A stretch of DNA of 64,000 nucleotides from Listeria seeligeri serovar 1/2b str. SLCC3954 (GCF_000027145.1 NC_013891.1:1054001-1118000), one strand, 5' to 3'; counted from the stretch's first letter, positions 26,812 through 36,204 are shown. Program-made: numbers and translations. The notes: a model not told the origin generated them from the sequence alone.

Positions 26812-27676
26812 AGCGAAATGTCCGGCTTCTTGTGGGGAGCTTTTGCAAGGATGGATAGAGGGGAGCGAAAAATTGATTTCGTATCCAATTAACTGGTTTT
26901 CTGAAGTTACTCTGTCTGACAAACTAATCGTAAACAAAACTGGTAACACGAAAGCATGGCTCGCTTTTCAACAAACTTGCGAGTACTTTGGTGTGCCAGA
27001 AAACGAACGTCCACCCGTGTCACTCCAAGTTAAATCAACTATTCCGGTAGCGAAAGGGATGGCTAGTTCTACCGCTGATATTGCAGCAACAATAGGTGCC
27101 ACAGCAAGTTGGTTACAGCAAAAGATAACAGAAACGGAAATTGCCAAGCTTTGTTTGCAACTAGAACCAACTGATAGCACTATTTTTCAAACATTAACGC
27201 TTTTTGACCATCTCAAAGGGGCGACGATTCGCTCAACAGAATGGCTACCAAAACTAGGGGTAGTTGTTTTAGAACCACTTACGATTATAGAAACAGCGAT
27301 ATTTAGACAAGAAAGTCACCAAAACCAACTTTTGCAAAATGAAGCGAGTTTAGCTCGGGGATTTGCGCTTTTTGAACAAGCTATCCGCCAACAAAAGGTA
27401 GATTTACTCGGAGCTTCTGCAACGATTAGCGCCGAAAGTAATCAAGCCATTTTACCGAAACCTTTTTTCAAAGAAATGTTAGAGGTGGTTGAAAAGTTGG
27501 ATTTGCCGGGCTTAAATGTGTCGCACAGTGGGACCGTTGTTGGTTTATTATACGAGCAACAAAAAACCGATCCACTTGAAATATTATTTGAGTTAGAACG
27601 GCGCTATGTCACGACTTTTTACAGTAGATATTATTTCCGGGAATGGACAACTGGCGGAGTTCAAATTATTTCATAA
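26801..27676 (+). CDS. pduX: PduX, L-threonine kinase
   Basis: This 291-residue GHMP-family kinase has CPASCGELLQGWIEG at the start and the ATP loop IPVAKGMASSTADIAAT. It phosphorylates free threonine to feed CobD. The GTG start lies within the cobD end. It closes the pdu operon; the next 588 bp is the riboswitch RNA region. Confidence 0.93.
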   Translation: MEIKAKCPASCGELLQGWIEGSEKLISYPINWFSEVTLSDKLIVNKTGNTKAWLAFQQTCEYFGVPENERPPVSLQVKSTIPVAKGMASSTADIAATIGATASWLQQKITETEIAKLCLQLEPTDSTIFQTLTLFDHLKGATIRSTEWLPKLGVVVLEPLTIIETAIFRQESHQNQLLQNEASLARGFALFEQAIRQQKVDLLGASATISAESNQAILPKPFFKEMLEVVEKLDLPGLNVSHSGTVVGLLYEQQKTDPLEILFELERRYVTTFYSRYYFREWTTGGVQIIS

Positions 27677-27688
27677 GCCAAATTTGTC

Positions 27689-27716
27689 TTGCACCGCGCT
27701 GAATTTATGCTATAAT
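27689..27716 (+). promoter_or_regulatory. promoter of the Rli55-like RNA
   Basis: TTGCAC (27689-27694) and TATAAT (27711-27716) are 16 bp apart, giving an expected RNA start near 27723, just before the cobalamin aptamer. Confidence 0.75.
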
Positions 27717-27734
27717 AACGTTGATAAACGAATT

Positions 27735-27840
27735 CGTTCATACAAACAAATAGATACTGGAAGTCTGGTGAAAATCCAGCACGGTCCCGCCACTGTAAGG
27801 AGTTAGACACTCTAAGTCAGGTCTTTTATCTACTTGTTTT
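27735..27840 (+). promoter_or_regulatory. cobalamin riboswitch aptamer (Rli55)
   Basis: The core segments TGGTGAAAATCCAGCACGGT, CCGCCACTGTAAGG and the box CTAAGTCAGGTCTTTTATCT are in the expected order. It is a compact class with a weaker B12 box than the other two aptamers in the window. Confidence 0.87.
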
Positions 27841-27882
27841 AACTGGTTGTACTGCTTCGAGGCAAAGCAAGTACAATTCTTG

Positions 27883-27917
27883 GTTCCAGTGTAGTTGTCT
27901 CACTGGGGCTTTTTTAT
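27883..27917 (+). terminator. expression-platform terminator of the Rli55 riboswitch
   Basis: GTTCCAGTG pairs with CACTGGGGC (two G-T pairs), followed by six T residues. An alternative hairpin just upstream (TTGTACTGCTT with AAGCAAGTACAA, 27847-27876) could be the competing structure. Confidence 0.75.
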
Positions 27918-28155
27918 TTGTTTTTAAAACAAGTAAGCCCACTGTAAAGGTTTTGGTGCCGAGAAGTGACCGAATTAATCGTTTATCAAGCACCATACGC
28001 ACAAAGATGTGCACCGCTTAAGTTATAGTGGGCAATGGTCTTTTCAATGATGAAAAGAGGGGTACAAGGAACGTATCTACATTGCCTATTAACAAAAAAA
28101 GATTTGACATTTCCACTCGTTTGGTTTTTAATAAAGTGGACAAATAAAATATTTT

Positions 28156-28199
28156 ACGGTACAAAGGCGTACTGTTTACTTAGCAAAGAAGCTTTGAGT
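28156..28199 (+). promoter_or_regulatory. ANTAR dual-hairpin target upstream of the alcohol dehydrogenase gene
   Basis: P1 is ACGGTAC, loop AAAGGC, GTACTGT (28156-28175). P2 is ACTTAGC, loop AAAGAA, GCTTTGAGT with a 2-nt bulge (28178-28199). Both six-base loops have A at position 1 and G at position 4, the known EutV recognition rule. P2 overlaps the 5' arm of the terminator at 28187, so EutV binding would allow read-through. Confidence 0.82.
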
Positions 28200-28236
28200 T
28201 TGAAGAGGAGAACCCTCTACTCAAAGCTTCTTTTTT
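28187..28236 (+). terminator. ANTAR-controlled terminator
   Basis: AAGAAGCTTTGAGT pairs perfectly with ACTCAAAGCTTCTT, extended inside by AGAGG/CCTCT, and followed by seven T residues. It ends the Rli55-like RNA and precedes the alcohol dehydrogenase gene by 29 bp. Confidence 0.92.
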
Positions 28237-28264
28237 TAGTTTTAAAAAATTAGGAGGTAATCTC

Positions 28265-29404
28265 ATGCAAAAAGTTAGTTTTAAAACAGATCTTTACATT
28301 GGCCAAGGAGCAACAGATCGTTTACTAGATTTTAAGGACAAGCAAATTTTTATCGTCACCGATCCATTTATGGTTAGTTCTGGCATGATTAATGCGATTA
28401 CAGAAAAAATTGACAAGTCCAATACATACACGATTTTTAGTGAAATTATTCCTGACCCGCCGATTGAAAACGTCGTTGCTGGAATCGAAGTTTTAAACCA
28501 GTGTGATGCGAATTTAATGATTGCAATTGGTGGCGGATCAGCTATTGATGCGGCAAAAGCAATGAAATTTTTCGGACAAAAACTTGGTACGGTGCGCGCG
28601 ATGCCATTTATCGTAATTCCAACAACAAGTGGAACAGGTTCAGAAGTAACTAGTTTTTCCGTTATTACCAACAAAGAAAAAGCAATTAAATATCCTCTTA
28701 TTACCGATGCTATTTTGCCAGATGAAGCGATTCTAGATGCAGATTTAGTAAAATCGGTACCACCAGCAATCACAGCAGACACTGGGATGGATGTACTAAC
28801 GCATGCTTTAGAAGCTTATGTTTCAACTAAAGCCAATGATTATTCTGATGCAATGGCCGAAAAAGTAATTCAGTTGGTCTTCACTTATTTAGAACGTGCG
28901 TATAGAGATGGAAATGATTTAGAAGCTCGCGAAAAAATGCATAATGCTTCTTGTCTTGCCGGTATGGCCTTTAATATTACATCACTTGGGTTAAACCACG
29001 GTATCGCTCATACGGCAGGAGCTAAATTCAAAATCCCGCACGGTCGGATGAACACATTACTTTTACCACATGTTATTAGCTATAATGCTGGACTTACAAG
29101 TGATTTTGGTAACAATCCAGATAACCGTGCAGCAGAACGTTACACAGCGATTGCGAAGATACTTAAAATGCCAGCGTCAAACACAAGACTTGGTGTGCGC
29201 AGTCTAATAAATGCAATTAAACAACTGCAAAGGAAACTTAATATGCCGACGACGTTAACTGAATGTGGTATTAGCCGAGCAGACCTAAATGAAAATATTA
29301 CGCAAATTGCAGAAGGCGCGCTAAACGACGGATGTACTGCAACGAACCCAAGAACCCCTACAGAAACAGATGTAAGTGCCATCTTGGAAAAAATGCTCGC
29401 TTAA
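28265..29404 (+). CDS. iron-dependent alcohol dehydrogenase at the head of the eut cluster
   Basis: The 379-residue group III Fe-alcohol dehydrogenase is paralogous to PduQ (shared [30 protein letters not shown] and GLNHGIAHTAGAKF segments). It is often labelled PduQ-like, but by position after the Rli55/ANTAR leader it probably takes the EutG role, reducing acetaldehyde to ethanol and regenerating NAD+. No other eutG is present in the window. RBS TTAGGAGG. Its expression should need both B12 and EutV-mediated antitermination. Confidence 0.9.
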   Translation: MQKVSFKTDLYIGQGATDRLLDFKDKQIFIVTDPFMVSSGMINAITEKIDKSNTYTIFSEIIPDPPIENVVAGIEVLNQCDANLMIAIGGGSAIDAAKAMKFFGQKLGTVRAMPFIVIPTTSGTGSEVTSFSVITNKEKAIKYPLITDAILPDEAILDADLVKSVPPAITADTGMDVLTHALEAYVSTKANDYSDAMAEKVIQLVFTYLERAYRDGNDLEAREKMHNASCLAGMAFNITSLGLNHGIAHTAGAKFKIPHGRMNTLLLPHVISYNAGLTSDFGNNPDNRAAERYTAIAKILKMPASNTRLGVRSLINAIKQLQRKLNMPTTLTECGISRADLNENITQIAEGALNDGCTATNPRTPTETDVSAILEKMLA

Positions 29405-29440
29405 ATTTATGTTAATTATGGTTGTGAAATAAATAACCTA

Positions 29441-29469
29441 TTGACATCGTTTTCATGCTACCTTATAAT
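29441..29469 (+). promoter_or_regulatory. consensus sigma-A promoter of eutVW
   Basis: TTGACA (29441-29446) and TATAAT (29464-29469) are exactly 17 bp apart, a fully consensus promoter. RNA is expected to start near 29476, at the foot of the ANTAR hairpin. Strong constitutive initiation followed by termination control fits an autoregulated antiterminator operon. Confidence 0.9.
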
Positions 29470-29473
29470 AGAA

Positions 29474-29522
29474 CCGAGCACAAAGACGTGTGGATAATAA
29501 ATATAGCAGAGCAACGGGGCTC
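29474..29522 (+). promoter_or_regulatory. ANTAR dual-hairpin target upstream of eutV
   Basis: P1 is GCAC, loop AAAGAC, GTGT (29478-29491, with flanking CC/GG). P2 is GAGC, loop AACGGG, GCTC (29509-29522). Both loops have A1 and G4. P2 overlaps the 5' side of the following terminator. Confidence 0.75.
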
Positions 29523-29574
29523 CCTCAAAAATATTACACAATATTTTTAAGGGGCTCTTTCTATTTTCTTGGAG
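29508..29574 (+). terminator. ANTAR-controlled terminator before eutV
   Basis: AAAAATATT/AATATTTTT forms the top of the stem, CCCT/AGGG and AGAGC/GCTCT the lower parts, followed by TTTCTATTTTC. It lies 110 bp before the eutV start codon. Confidence 0.78.
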
Positions 29575-29682
29575 ATTTTTTCTCTAGCTCTTTGACTCTT
29601 TCGCTCAAGTAAATGCTTCTAAATAGTGGTACGTATTTTTGGTACATATCAACTAATAGCAGAAGAAGAGGACGTGACAGGA

Positions 29683-30255
29683 ATGAATGGAAGAATTGTA
29701 ATAGCCGATGATGAACCTATTACAAGAATGGATATCCGGGACATACTGGAAGAAGCGAACTACAATGTTGTAGGGGAAGCAACAGATGGTTTTGAAGCAA
29801 TCGAACTTTGCAAAAGCCATCAACCAGATCTTGTCATCATGGACATTCAAATGCCACTCTTAGACGGTTTGAAAGCAGGAAAACGAATTATTTCAGAAGG
29901 TTTAGCCGGTGGAATAATTTTACTTACTGCATTTAGTGATCCTAAAAACACCGAAAAAGCAAAAGGTTTTGGAGCACTTGGTTATTTAGTAAAACCGCTC
30001 GATGAAAAAAGTTTGATTCCAACTGTTGAAATGAGTATTGCCAAAGGACGCGAAACAAGAAAATTAGAACAACAATTAGAAAAACTAACCAAAAAGTTAG
30101 AAGAACGAAAAGTGATTGAAAAAGCTAAAGGTGTGCTTATGATTGAGAACAATATCACAGAAGAAGAAGCATACAATATGATTCGCAACTTAAGCATGGA
30201 TAAACGATGTCCAATGATGGAAATCGCAGAAACGATTGTGATGAGTGATGACTAA
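29683..30255 (+). CDS. eutV: EutV, ANTAR-domain response regulator (antiterminator)
   Basis: The 190-residue protein has a receiver domain (1-120; acidic D9-D10, phospho-acceptor D54 in VIMDIQMP, lysine in LVKPLDEKS), a coiled-coil linker rich in Glu/Lys, and a C-terminal ANTAR RNA-binding domain (about 130-188; AKGVLMIENNITEEEAYNMIR). When phosphorylated by EutW on sensing ethanolamine, it dimerises and binds dual hairpins in eut leaders. ATG 29683 is used, as in ANTAR family starts; longer frames upstream lack a well-placed ribosome site. Confidence 0.95.
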   Translation: MNGRIVIADDEPITRMDIRDILEEANYNVVGEATDGFEAIELCKSHQPDLVIMDIQMPLLDGLKAGKRIISEGLAGGIILLTAFSDPKNTEKAKGFGALGYLVKPLDEKSLIPTVEMSIAKGRETRKLEQQLEKLTKKLEERKVIEKAKGVLMIENNITEEEAYNMIRNLSMDKRCPMMEIAETIVMSDD

Positions 30256-31705
30256 AACAATCAGAGAAATGTGTTTACGTTATACGGATTTAGCTGAATA
30301 TGATATTGATGAATTAATTCATACAGCAGAGTCGCTTAGCAAGTCTTCCATGTATCAAGATGTCGATGTTTTTATTGATGTCTACAACAAGTTAACTAGT
30401 GAAGCGCTCGTTATCCACCACACACCACCCAAAACAACCAAATCACTTTATAAAAATACCGTCGTCGGAGAAACCGCCTTGCGAAGTAATGAGCCGGGTG
30501 TACTCAGAACGCTTGAAACAGGAATGAACTCCAACGATTTACTCGCGAAAACACAAGAAAATGTGTTGATTCGCCAAAAAGTTTATCCAATTCGTAACAA
30601 GCAACGCGTTATCGCTGTTTTGATTTTGGAAAACGACATTAGCGCAGAAATTAAAGCTCATTTTGAAATTGGTAATGAGGATATGGCTTATCGAGATGTA
30701 TCCACTACGCTTTCCGCAATGAGTAAATTAACGGATTCGATTACGGATCAGCTAGACGATGCGATTTTAATTTTTGACCGAAATGGTATTTTGCAACAAA
30801 AAAATTATGCAGCCGACCAGTATTACGAACGACTTGGTTATATGGAAAATATCCATGGAATGCATTATGATAATTTGTCGCTTGATCAAATGATGTTTGA
30901 TGCGATTATGTATCAAATCGAAACTGGCAAGCAACCAATTCAGTTAAAAAAAGAGGTCGTCATTGCAAATAATTATTTCATTATGAAGCAAATTTTTGTT
31001 AAAGAAGATGACGAGCAGGAGTGCAGATTTATTCTTATCTTGCATGATGTTACCGATATTAAAGTAAAAGAAGCGGAAATCGTATCGAAGTCAGTCGCGA
31101 TTCGTGAAATTCACCACCGTGTAAAGAATAATCTTCAATCAGTTGTATCGCTGCTCCGAATTCAAGGGCGTAGATCCACTAGTGTTGAAGCGCAAAAAAT
31201 TCTAAATGAAAGTGTCAGCCGGATTCTTGCCATTGCTGCAACACACGAACTACTCTCGAAGCAAATGGAAGACGGCATTAACCTATACATGGTGATTGAA
31301 ACAGTCGCTTACAACGTGGAAAGATATTGTACCGATTGCCCGAAAATAGCGGTCCGGATGGATATTGATAAACGAATTTATTTGGATAGTGACAGAACCG
31401 TTGCACTTGCTCTAGTCATGAATGAATTACTACAAAATTCTTATGACCACGCATTTCATCCAAATGAATCAGGCGAAATTTTACTTCAAATAAAAGAAGA
31501 AAAAAATATTATTCACGCCGAAGTAACCGACAACGGACATGGCTTCAACGTTCGTAAAGTATCTGAGAAGAGCCTCGGACTTTCGATTGTAAAAAGCTAT
31601 ATTAAAGATAAACTTCGCGGCAAAGTAACAATTGAATCAAATGAACATGGAACCAAAACAATGTTTGATTTTAAATACAATTCTATCCATGCTACAAAGA
31701 AGTAG
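30248..31705 (+). CDS. eutW: EutW, ethanolamine-sensing histidine kinase
   Basis: The 485-residue soluble kinase has an N-terminal sensor region (about 1-150), a PAS-like segment (IFDRNGILQQKNYAAD), a HisKA_2 phosphoacceptor box IREIHHRVKNNLQS (about 285) and a HATPase domain (ALALVMNELLQNSYDHAF, DNGHGF, GLGLSIVKSY). No transmembrane segment is evident, so ethanolamine is sensed in the cytoplasm. It overlaps the eutV stop. Its own stop codon is embedded in the P1 hairpin of the eutA leader. Confidence 0.95.
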   Translation: MTKTIREMCLRYTDLAEYDIDELIHTAESLSKSSMYQDVDVFIDVYNKLTSEALVIHHTPPKTTKSLYKNTVVGETALRSNEPGVLRTLETGMNSNDLLAKTQENVLIRQKVYPIRNKQRVIAVLILENDISAEIKAHFEIGNEDMAYRDVSTTLSAMSKLTDSITDQLDDAILIFDRNGILQQKNYAADQYYERLGYMENIHGMHYDNLSLDQMMFDAIMYQIETGKQPIQLKKEVVIANNYFIMKQIFVKEDDEQECRFILILHDVTDIKVKEAEIVSKSVAIREIHHRVKNNLQSVVSLLRIQGRRSTSVEAQKILNESVSRILAIAATHELLSKQMEDGINLYMVIETVAYNVERYCTDCPKIAVRMDIDKRIYLDSDRTVALALVMNELLQNSYDHAFHPNESGEILLQIKEEKNIIHAEVTDNGHGFNVRKVSEKSLGLSIVKSYIKDKLRGKVTIESNEHGTKTMFDFKYNSIHATKK

Positions 31706-31728
31706 CTATGAAAAAAGCGATGAAGCTT
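31688..31728 (+). promoter_or_regulatory. ANTAR dual-hairpin candidate upstream of eutA, overlapping the eutW stop
   Basis: P1 is CATGCTAC, loop AAAGAA, GTAGC-T-ATG (31688-31710, one bulge). Its loop has A1 and G4 and its 3' arm contains the eutW TAG stop (31703-31705). P2 is AAGC, loop GATGAA, GCTT (31715-31728), with G instead of A at position 1. P2 overlaps the 5' arm of the terminator at 31723. Confidence 0.68.
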
Positions 31729-31775
31729 AAAGCCGAGTAACGATACTGTTATTTGTCTTTAAGCTTTTTCTTTTT
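31723..31775 (+). terminator. terminator between eutW and eutA
   Basis: AAGCTTAAAG (31723-31732) pairs with CTTTAAGCTT (31757-31766), followed by TTTTCTTTTT. A 24-nt loop separates the arms. Confidence 0.8.
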
Positions 31776-31796
31776 GGAAAGAAAGGAGTGAGAGGA

Positions 31797-33218
31797 TTGG
31801 CGGAAACGATTTTAAGTGTAGGAATCGACCTTGGGACATCAACGACACAGCTGATTTTATCAGAACTAGAAATTCAAAATATGGCATCAAGCTTTACCGT
31901 GCCACGAATTGTTATTTCGGATAAACGGATTATTTTCAGAAGTGAAATACTTTTTACCCCGATACTTGAGGATAATTTGATTGATGTAGAAGCAATTCGT
32001 GATTTTGTTACGAAAGAGTATGCAAACGCTGGTATTAAAAAAGAAGAAATTGGCATGGGCGCGGTTATTATTACAGGGGAAACGGCTCGGAAAGATAATG
32101 CCAGTAACGTTCTCGACGCAATGAGTGGTTTTGCGGGGGATTTTGTCGTTGCAACTGCTGGGCCGGATTTAGAAAGTATCATCGCCGGAAAAGGAGCAGG
32201 AGCACATACCTATTCCAAAGAAAATAATACAGCAGTAGTGAACCTGGATATTGGCGGCGGGACGACAAACTTATCCTTATTTGATCGCGGTGAACTCATT
32301 GATACGGCGTGTTTAGATATTGGTGGTCGGTTAATCAAAGTTGATCGTGAAACCAAAAAAATTACTTATATCGCAACAAAAATTCAAGCTTTAATTGAAA
32401 AACGCCATTATCCGATTGCACTTGGTGACATCACTTCCCCAGAAAAATTAGCGCCAATTTTAGATGAGATGGTGGAACTTTTAAAAAATAGTGTTGGACT
32501 TGGTGAGCCAAATGATTACTATGAGACCATCATTACCAATAAAGGATTAAAACGCGCCAATGAAATTGATTGTATTTCGTTTTCGGGTGGAGTAGCAGAT
32601 TGTATCGCGACGGGTGCTTTAAATGACCCATTTAGATACGGGGATATTGGCCTCTTACTAGGAAAGAAAATAGCTGAATCTAGCTTGATGACTGAAAAAA
32701 AGTATATCGAATCTGTCGAAACCATACGAGCAACTGTGGTCGGAGCCGGTTCACATACAGCTGAAATTAGCGGAAGTACAATCACTTACACCGAGAAAAT
32801 TTTCCCAGTGAAAAACATTCCGATTTTGAAACTTGCCAAACAAGAAGAAAAAGAGAATATGGCAGAAATCATCCAGGAAAAACTCAACTGGTTCAAAATA
32901 GATAATGAAATGGAACGGATTGCACTCGCGATTGAAGGCGAGAATAGTCCTAGTTTCCAAACAGTAACAGAGTACGCAAAAGCGATATGTGACGGAATGC
33001 GAGAACCAATTGCACTCGGTCATCCGCTAATTATCATTACTTGGCACGACATGGCAAAAGCGCTCGGACAAAGTATTTTCGGGCATTTACCAGCGGATTA
33101 TCCACTAATTTGCCTAGATAGTGTCAAAGTTGACAATGGTGATTATATTGATATAGGAAAACCAGTTGCTGACGGGAAAGTGCTACCAGTAGTAGTAAAA
33201 ACCTTAGTCTTTAACTGA
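31797..33218 (+). CDS. eutA: EutA, ethanolamine ammonia-lyase reactivating factor
   Basis: The 473-residue ASKHA-fold protein has [15 protein letters not shown] near the start and [14 protein letters not shown] in the middle. It exchanges inactive cobalamin out of ethanolamine ammonia-lyase with ATP. A GTG start at 31788 is possible, but that GTG is part of the AAAGGAGTG ribosome site. TTG at 31797 lies 8 nt after it and is preferred. It is the first gene after the eutA leader terminator. Confidence 0.93.
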   Translation: MAETILSVGIDLGTSTTQLILSELEIQNMASSFTVPRIVISDKRIIFRSEILFTPILEDNLIDVEAIRDFVTKEYANAGIKKEEIGMGAVIITGETARKDNASNVLDAMSGFAGDFVVATAGPDLESIIAGKGAGAHTYSKENNTAVVNLDIGGGTTNLSLFDRGELIDTACLDIGGRLIKVDRETKKITYIATKIQALIEKRHYPIALGDITSPEKLAPILDEMVELLKNSVGLGEPNDYYETIITNKGLKRANEIDCISFSGGVADCIATGALNDPFRYGDIGLLLGKKIAESSLMTEKKYIESVETIRATVVGAGSHTAEISGSTITYTEKIFPVKNIPILKLAKQEEKENMAEIIQEKLNWFKIDNEMERIALAIEGENSPSFQTVTEYAKAICDGMREPIALGHPLIIITWHDMAKALGQSIFGHLPADYPLICLDSVKVDNGDYIDIGKPVADGKVLPVVVKTLVFN

Positions 33219-33259
33219 TCCATATAAACAGCTTTAATTTTGAGAGGAGGATTTATCGA

Positions 33260-34624
33260 ATGATTTTAAAAACGAATTTATTCGGCCATACATACCAGTT
33301 TAAATCCATCACTGATGTGTTGGCAAAAGCAAACGAAGAAAAATCAGGCGATCGCTTGGCCGGAGTTGCTGCTGAATCTGCAGAAGAACGTGTAGCTGCC
33401 AAAGTAGTACTTTCTAAAATGACGCTTGGTGATTTACGTAATAATCCTGTTGTCCCATACGAAACGGATGAGGTAACCCGTATTATTCAAGACCAAGTAA
33501 ATGACCGTATCCATGATTCTATCAAAAACTGGACAGTGGAAGAATTACGGGAATGGATTTTAGACCATAAAACAACAGATGCAGACATTAAACGTGTTGC
33601 ACGCGGGCTTACATCAGAAATTATTGCCGCTGTAACTAAATTAATGTCCAACCTAGATTTAATTTATGGCGCAAAAAAAATCCGCGTAATCGCTCATGCA
33701 AACACAACAATCGGTCTTCCAGGAACATTCTCTGCCAGACTACAACCAAATCACCCAACTGATGATCCAGATGGTATCCTTGCTTCATTAATGGAAGGAT
33801 TAACATATGGTATTGGGGATGCAGTAATCGGACTTAACCCAGTAGATGATTCTACAGATAGCGTTGTTCGTCTACTAAATAAATTTGAAGAGTTCCGTAG
33901 CAAATGGGATGTACCAACACAAACTTGTGTCCTTGCTCATGTAAAAACACAAATGGAAGCAATGCGACGTGGCGCTCCAACAGGCCTTGTGTTCCAATCA
34001 ATTGCTGGTTCTGAAAAAGGAAATACTGCTTTTGGATTTGACGGAGCAACTATTGAAGAAGCTAGACAATTAGCCCTTCAAAGCGGTGCTGCAACTGGAC
34101 CAAACGTGATGTATTTTGAAACAGGTCAAGGTTCTGAACTTTCCTCTGATGCCCATTTCGGCGTCGACCAAGTAACGATGGAAGCTCGTTGTTACGGTTT
34201 TGCGAAGAAATTTGATCCATTCCTAGTTAATACTGTAGTTGGATTTATCGGACCAGAGTATTTATATGACTCTAAACAAGTTATCCGTGCTGGTCTTGAA
34301 GATCACTTTATGGGTAAATTAACTGGTATTTCGATGGGCTGTGACGTTTGTTACACCAACCATATGAAAGCGGACCAAAATGACGTAGAAAACTTATCTG
34401 TATTACTAACAGCAGCTGGATGTAACTTTATTATGGGAATTCCACATGGTGATGACGTTATGCTTAATTACCAAACAACTGGTTACCATGAAACAGCTAC
34501 ATTACGCGAAATGTTTGACTTAAAACCAATTAAAGAATTCGATGCTTGGATGGAAAAAATGGGCTTCAGCGAAAATGGTAAATTAACTAGCCGTGCTGGA
34601 GATGCATCTATTTTCCTAAAATAA
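33260..34624 (+). CDS. eutB: EutB, ethanolamine ammonia-lyase large subunit
   Basis: The 454-residue catalytic TIM-barrel subunit of adenosylcobalamin-dependent ethanolamine ammonia-lyase cleaves ethanolamine to acetaldehyde and ammonia. Conserved segments include [29 protein letters not shown], and [16 protein letters not shown]. Full family length. It has a strong GAGAGGAGG ribosome site and is followed by eutC after 19 nt. Confidence 0.98.
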   Translation: MILKTNLFGHTYQFKSITDVLAKANEEKSGDRLAGVAAESAEERVAAKVVLSKMTLGDLRNNPVVPYETDEVTRIIQDQVNDRIHDSIKNWTVEELREWILDHKTTDADIKRVARGLTSEIIAAVTKLMSNLDLIYGAKKIRVIAHANTTIGLPGTFSARLQPNHPTDDPDGILASLMEGLTYGIGDAVIGLNPVDDSTDSVVRLLNKFEEFRSKWDVPTQTCVLAHVKTQMEAMRRGAPTGLVFQSIAGSEKGNTAFGFDGATIEEARQLALQSGAATGPNVMYFETGQGSELSSDAHFGVDQVTMEARCYGFAKKFDPFLVNTVVGFIGPEYLYDSKQVIRAGLEDHFMGKLTGISMGCDVCYTNHMKADQNDVENLSVLLTAAGCNFIMGIPHGDDVMLNYQTTGYHETATLREMFDLKPIKEFDAWMEKMGFSENGKLTSRAGDASIFLK

Positions 34625-34643
34625 GGAAGGGAGGAACAAAGCG

Positions 34644-35528
34644 ATGAACGAACAAGAATTAAAACAAATGATTGAAGGCATTTTAACTGAAATGTCTGGT
34701 GGCGGAAAAGCGACTGAAACAGATTCAGCTATGCCTACAAAAGCAGTTACTGAAACAGTTGTAACAGAAGGAAGCATTCCAGATATTACCGAAGTAGACA
34801 TTAAAAAACAATTACTTGTCCCAGAACCAGCTGACCGCGAAGGCTATTTGAAAATGAAACAAATGACCCCTGCTAGACTTGGTTTATGGCGTGCAGGCCC
34901 ACGTTACAAAACAGAAACAATCCTTCGTTTCCGCGCCGATCATGCGGTTGCGCAAGATTCCGTTTTCTCTTATGTTTCCGAGGATTTAATTAAAGAAATG
35001 AATTTCATCCCAGTTAATACGAAATGCCAAGACAAAGATGAATACTTAACTCGTCCAGACTTAGGTCGTGAATTTTCTGATGAAATGGTCGAAGTTATTC
35101 GCGCCAACACAACGAAAAACGCTAAATTACAAATCGTTGTCGGTGATGGACTTAGCTCAGCTGCTATCGAAGCAAACATTAAAGACATTTTGCCATCCAT
35201 TAAACAAGGATTGAAAATGTACAACTTAGACTTCGATAACATCATTTTTGTTAAACATTGTCGTGTACCATCTATGGACCAAATTGGTGAAATCACTGGC
35301 GCTGATGTAGTTTGCTTACTTGTTGGGGAACGTCCTGGACTTGTAACTGCAGAATCTATGAGTGCGTATATTGCTTACAAACCAACAATCGGCATGCCAG
35401 AAGCTCGTCGTACGGTTATTTCCAATATACATAGCGGCGGAACACCACCAGTTGAAGCCGGAGCATATATTGCGGAACTAATCCACAATATGCTAGAGAA
35501 GAAATGTTCTGGAATTGATTTAAAATAA
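34644..35528 (+). CDS. eutC: EutC, ethanolamine ammonia-lyase small subunit
   Basis: The 294-residue subunit provides the base-off cobalamin site. An N-terminal helix ([18 protein letters not shown]) resembles an encapsulation peptide and is followed by a linker to about residue 55. The core includes [20 protein letters not shown] and [11 protein letters not shown]. It pairs with EutB. Confidence 0.97.
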   Translation: MNEQELKQMIEGILTEMSGGGKATETDSAMPTKAVTETVVTEGSIPDITEVDIKKQLLVPEPADREGYLKMKQMTPARLGLWRAGPRYKTETILRFRADHAVAQDSVFSYVSEDLIKEMNFIPVNTKCQDKDEYLTRPDLGREFSDEMVEVIRANTTKNAKLQIVVGDGLSSAAIEANIKDILPSIKQGLKMYNLDFDNIIFVKHCRVPSMDQIGEITGADVVCLLVGERPGLVTAESMSAYIAYKPTIGMPEARRTVISNIHSGGTPPVEAGAYIAELIHNMLEKKCSGIDLK

Positions 35529-35550
35529 ACTAATTAGAGGAGGAAACTTC

Positions 35551-36204
35551 ATGAAAAATGATAAATTACCTGCATCCGTTTTAAGTGTCAAAGTGGTATC
35601 TAATGTAGACAATGGTTTATTCAAACAACTTGACTTAAAACCGCATCAAAGAAGTCTTGGTATTATTACATCTGATTGTGATGATGTAACTTATACAGCC
35701 CTTGACGAAGCAACAAAAGCAGCAGAAGTAGATGTTGTTTACGCGAAAAGCATGTACGCTGGTGCTTTGAATGCATCCACTAAATTAGCTGGTGAAGTAA
35801 TCGGTATTATTGCCGGACCAAGCCCAGCTGAAGTAAAAAGTGGCCTTTCTGTAGCTGTAGATTTCATCGAAAATGGTGCTAGTTTCATCAGTGCCAACGA
35901 AGATGACAGTGTTCCTTATTTTGCTCACTGTGTTTCAAGAACTGGTACGTTCCTTTCCAAAGAAGCAAATGTTGCAGAAGGTGAAGCGATTGCATACTTA
36001 ATCGCACCTCCACTAGAAGCAATGTACGCACTAGATGCAGCACTTAAAGCCGCTGATGTAACGATTGGTACTTTTTATGGTCCGCCGTCCGAAACAAACT
36101 TCGGTGGTGCATTATTAACTGGTAGCCAATCTGCATGTAAAGCTGCTTGTGACGCATTTAAAATGGCAGTAGAAAACGTGGCTGAAAATCCACTTCAATA
36201 TTAA
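35551..36204 (+). CDS. eutL: EutL, tandem permuted BMC shell protein with gated pore
   Basis: The 217-residue shell protein has two permuted BMC domains that form trimers with a large, openable central pore in the family. Segments LDEATKAAEVDVVYAKSMYAGA and EAMYALDAALKAADVTIGTF are typical. GAGGAGG precedes the ATG. Confidence 0.95.
   Translation: MKNDKLPASVLSVKVVSNVDNGLFKQLDLKPHQRSLGIITSDCDDVTYTALDEATKAAEVDVVYAKSMYAGALNASTKLAGEVIGIIAGPSPAEVKSGLSVAVDFIENGASFISANEDDSVPYFAHCVSRTGTFLSKEANVAEGEAIAYLIAPPLEAMYALDAALKAADVTIGTFYGPPSETNFGGALLTGSQSACKAACDAFKMAVENVAENPLQY

Larger units (their letters stand above)
27723..28236 (+). ncRNA. rli55: Rli55-like riboswitch-controlled RNA that can sequester EutV
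   Basis: The 588 bp gap between pduX and the alcohol dehydrogenase gene holds no convincing gene. From its own promoter it carries a cobalamin aptamer, an early terminator (27883-27917), a structured middle, and an ANTAR-type dual hairpin ending in a strong terminator. This matches Rli55 of L. monocytogenes: with B12 the RNA is short; without B12 the long form binds EutV and keeps the eut genes off. The identification rests on position and structure. A 72-codon ORF inside (28035-28253) is judged non-coding. Confidence 0.87.

Noticed and set aside
28035-28253. 72-codon ORF between pduX and the alcohol dehydrogenase gene
   Set aside because: It lies in the structured Rli55-like RNA and runs through the ANTAR hairpins and terminator. 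Its composition is unlike a protein and it has no good ribosome site.
31736-31747. AGT-AACGAT-ACT mini hairpin in the eutA terminator loop as an ANTAR site
   Set aside because: The loop has A1 and G4, but the stem is only 3 bp and it does not overlap the terminator 5' arm. The upstream pair 31688-31728 fits better.
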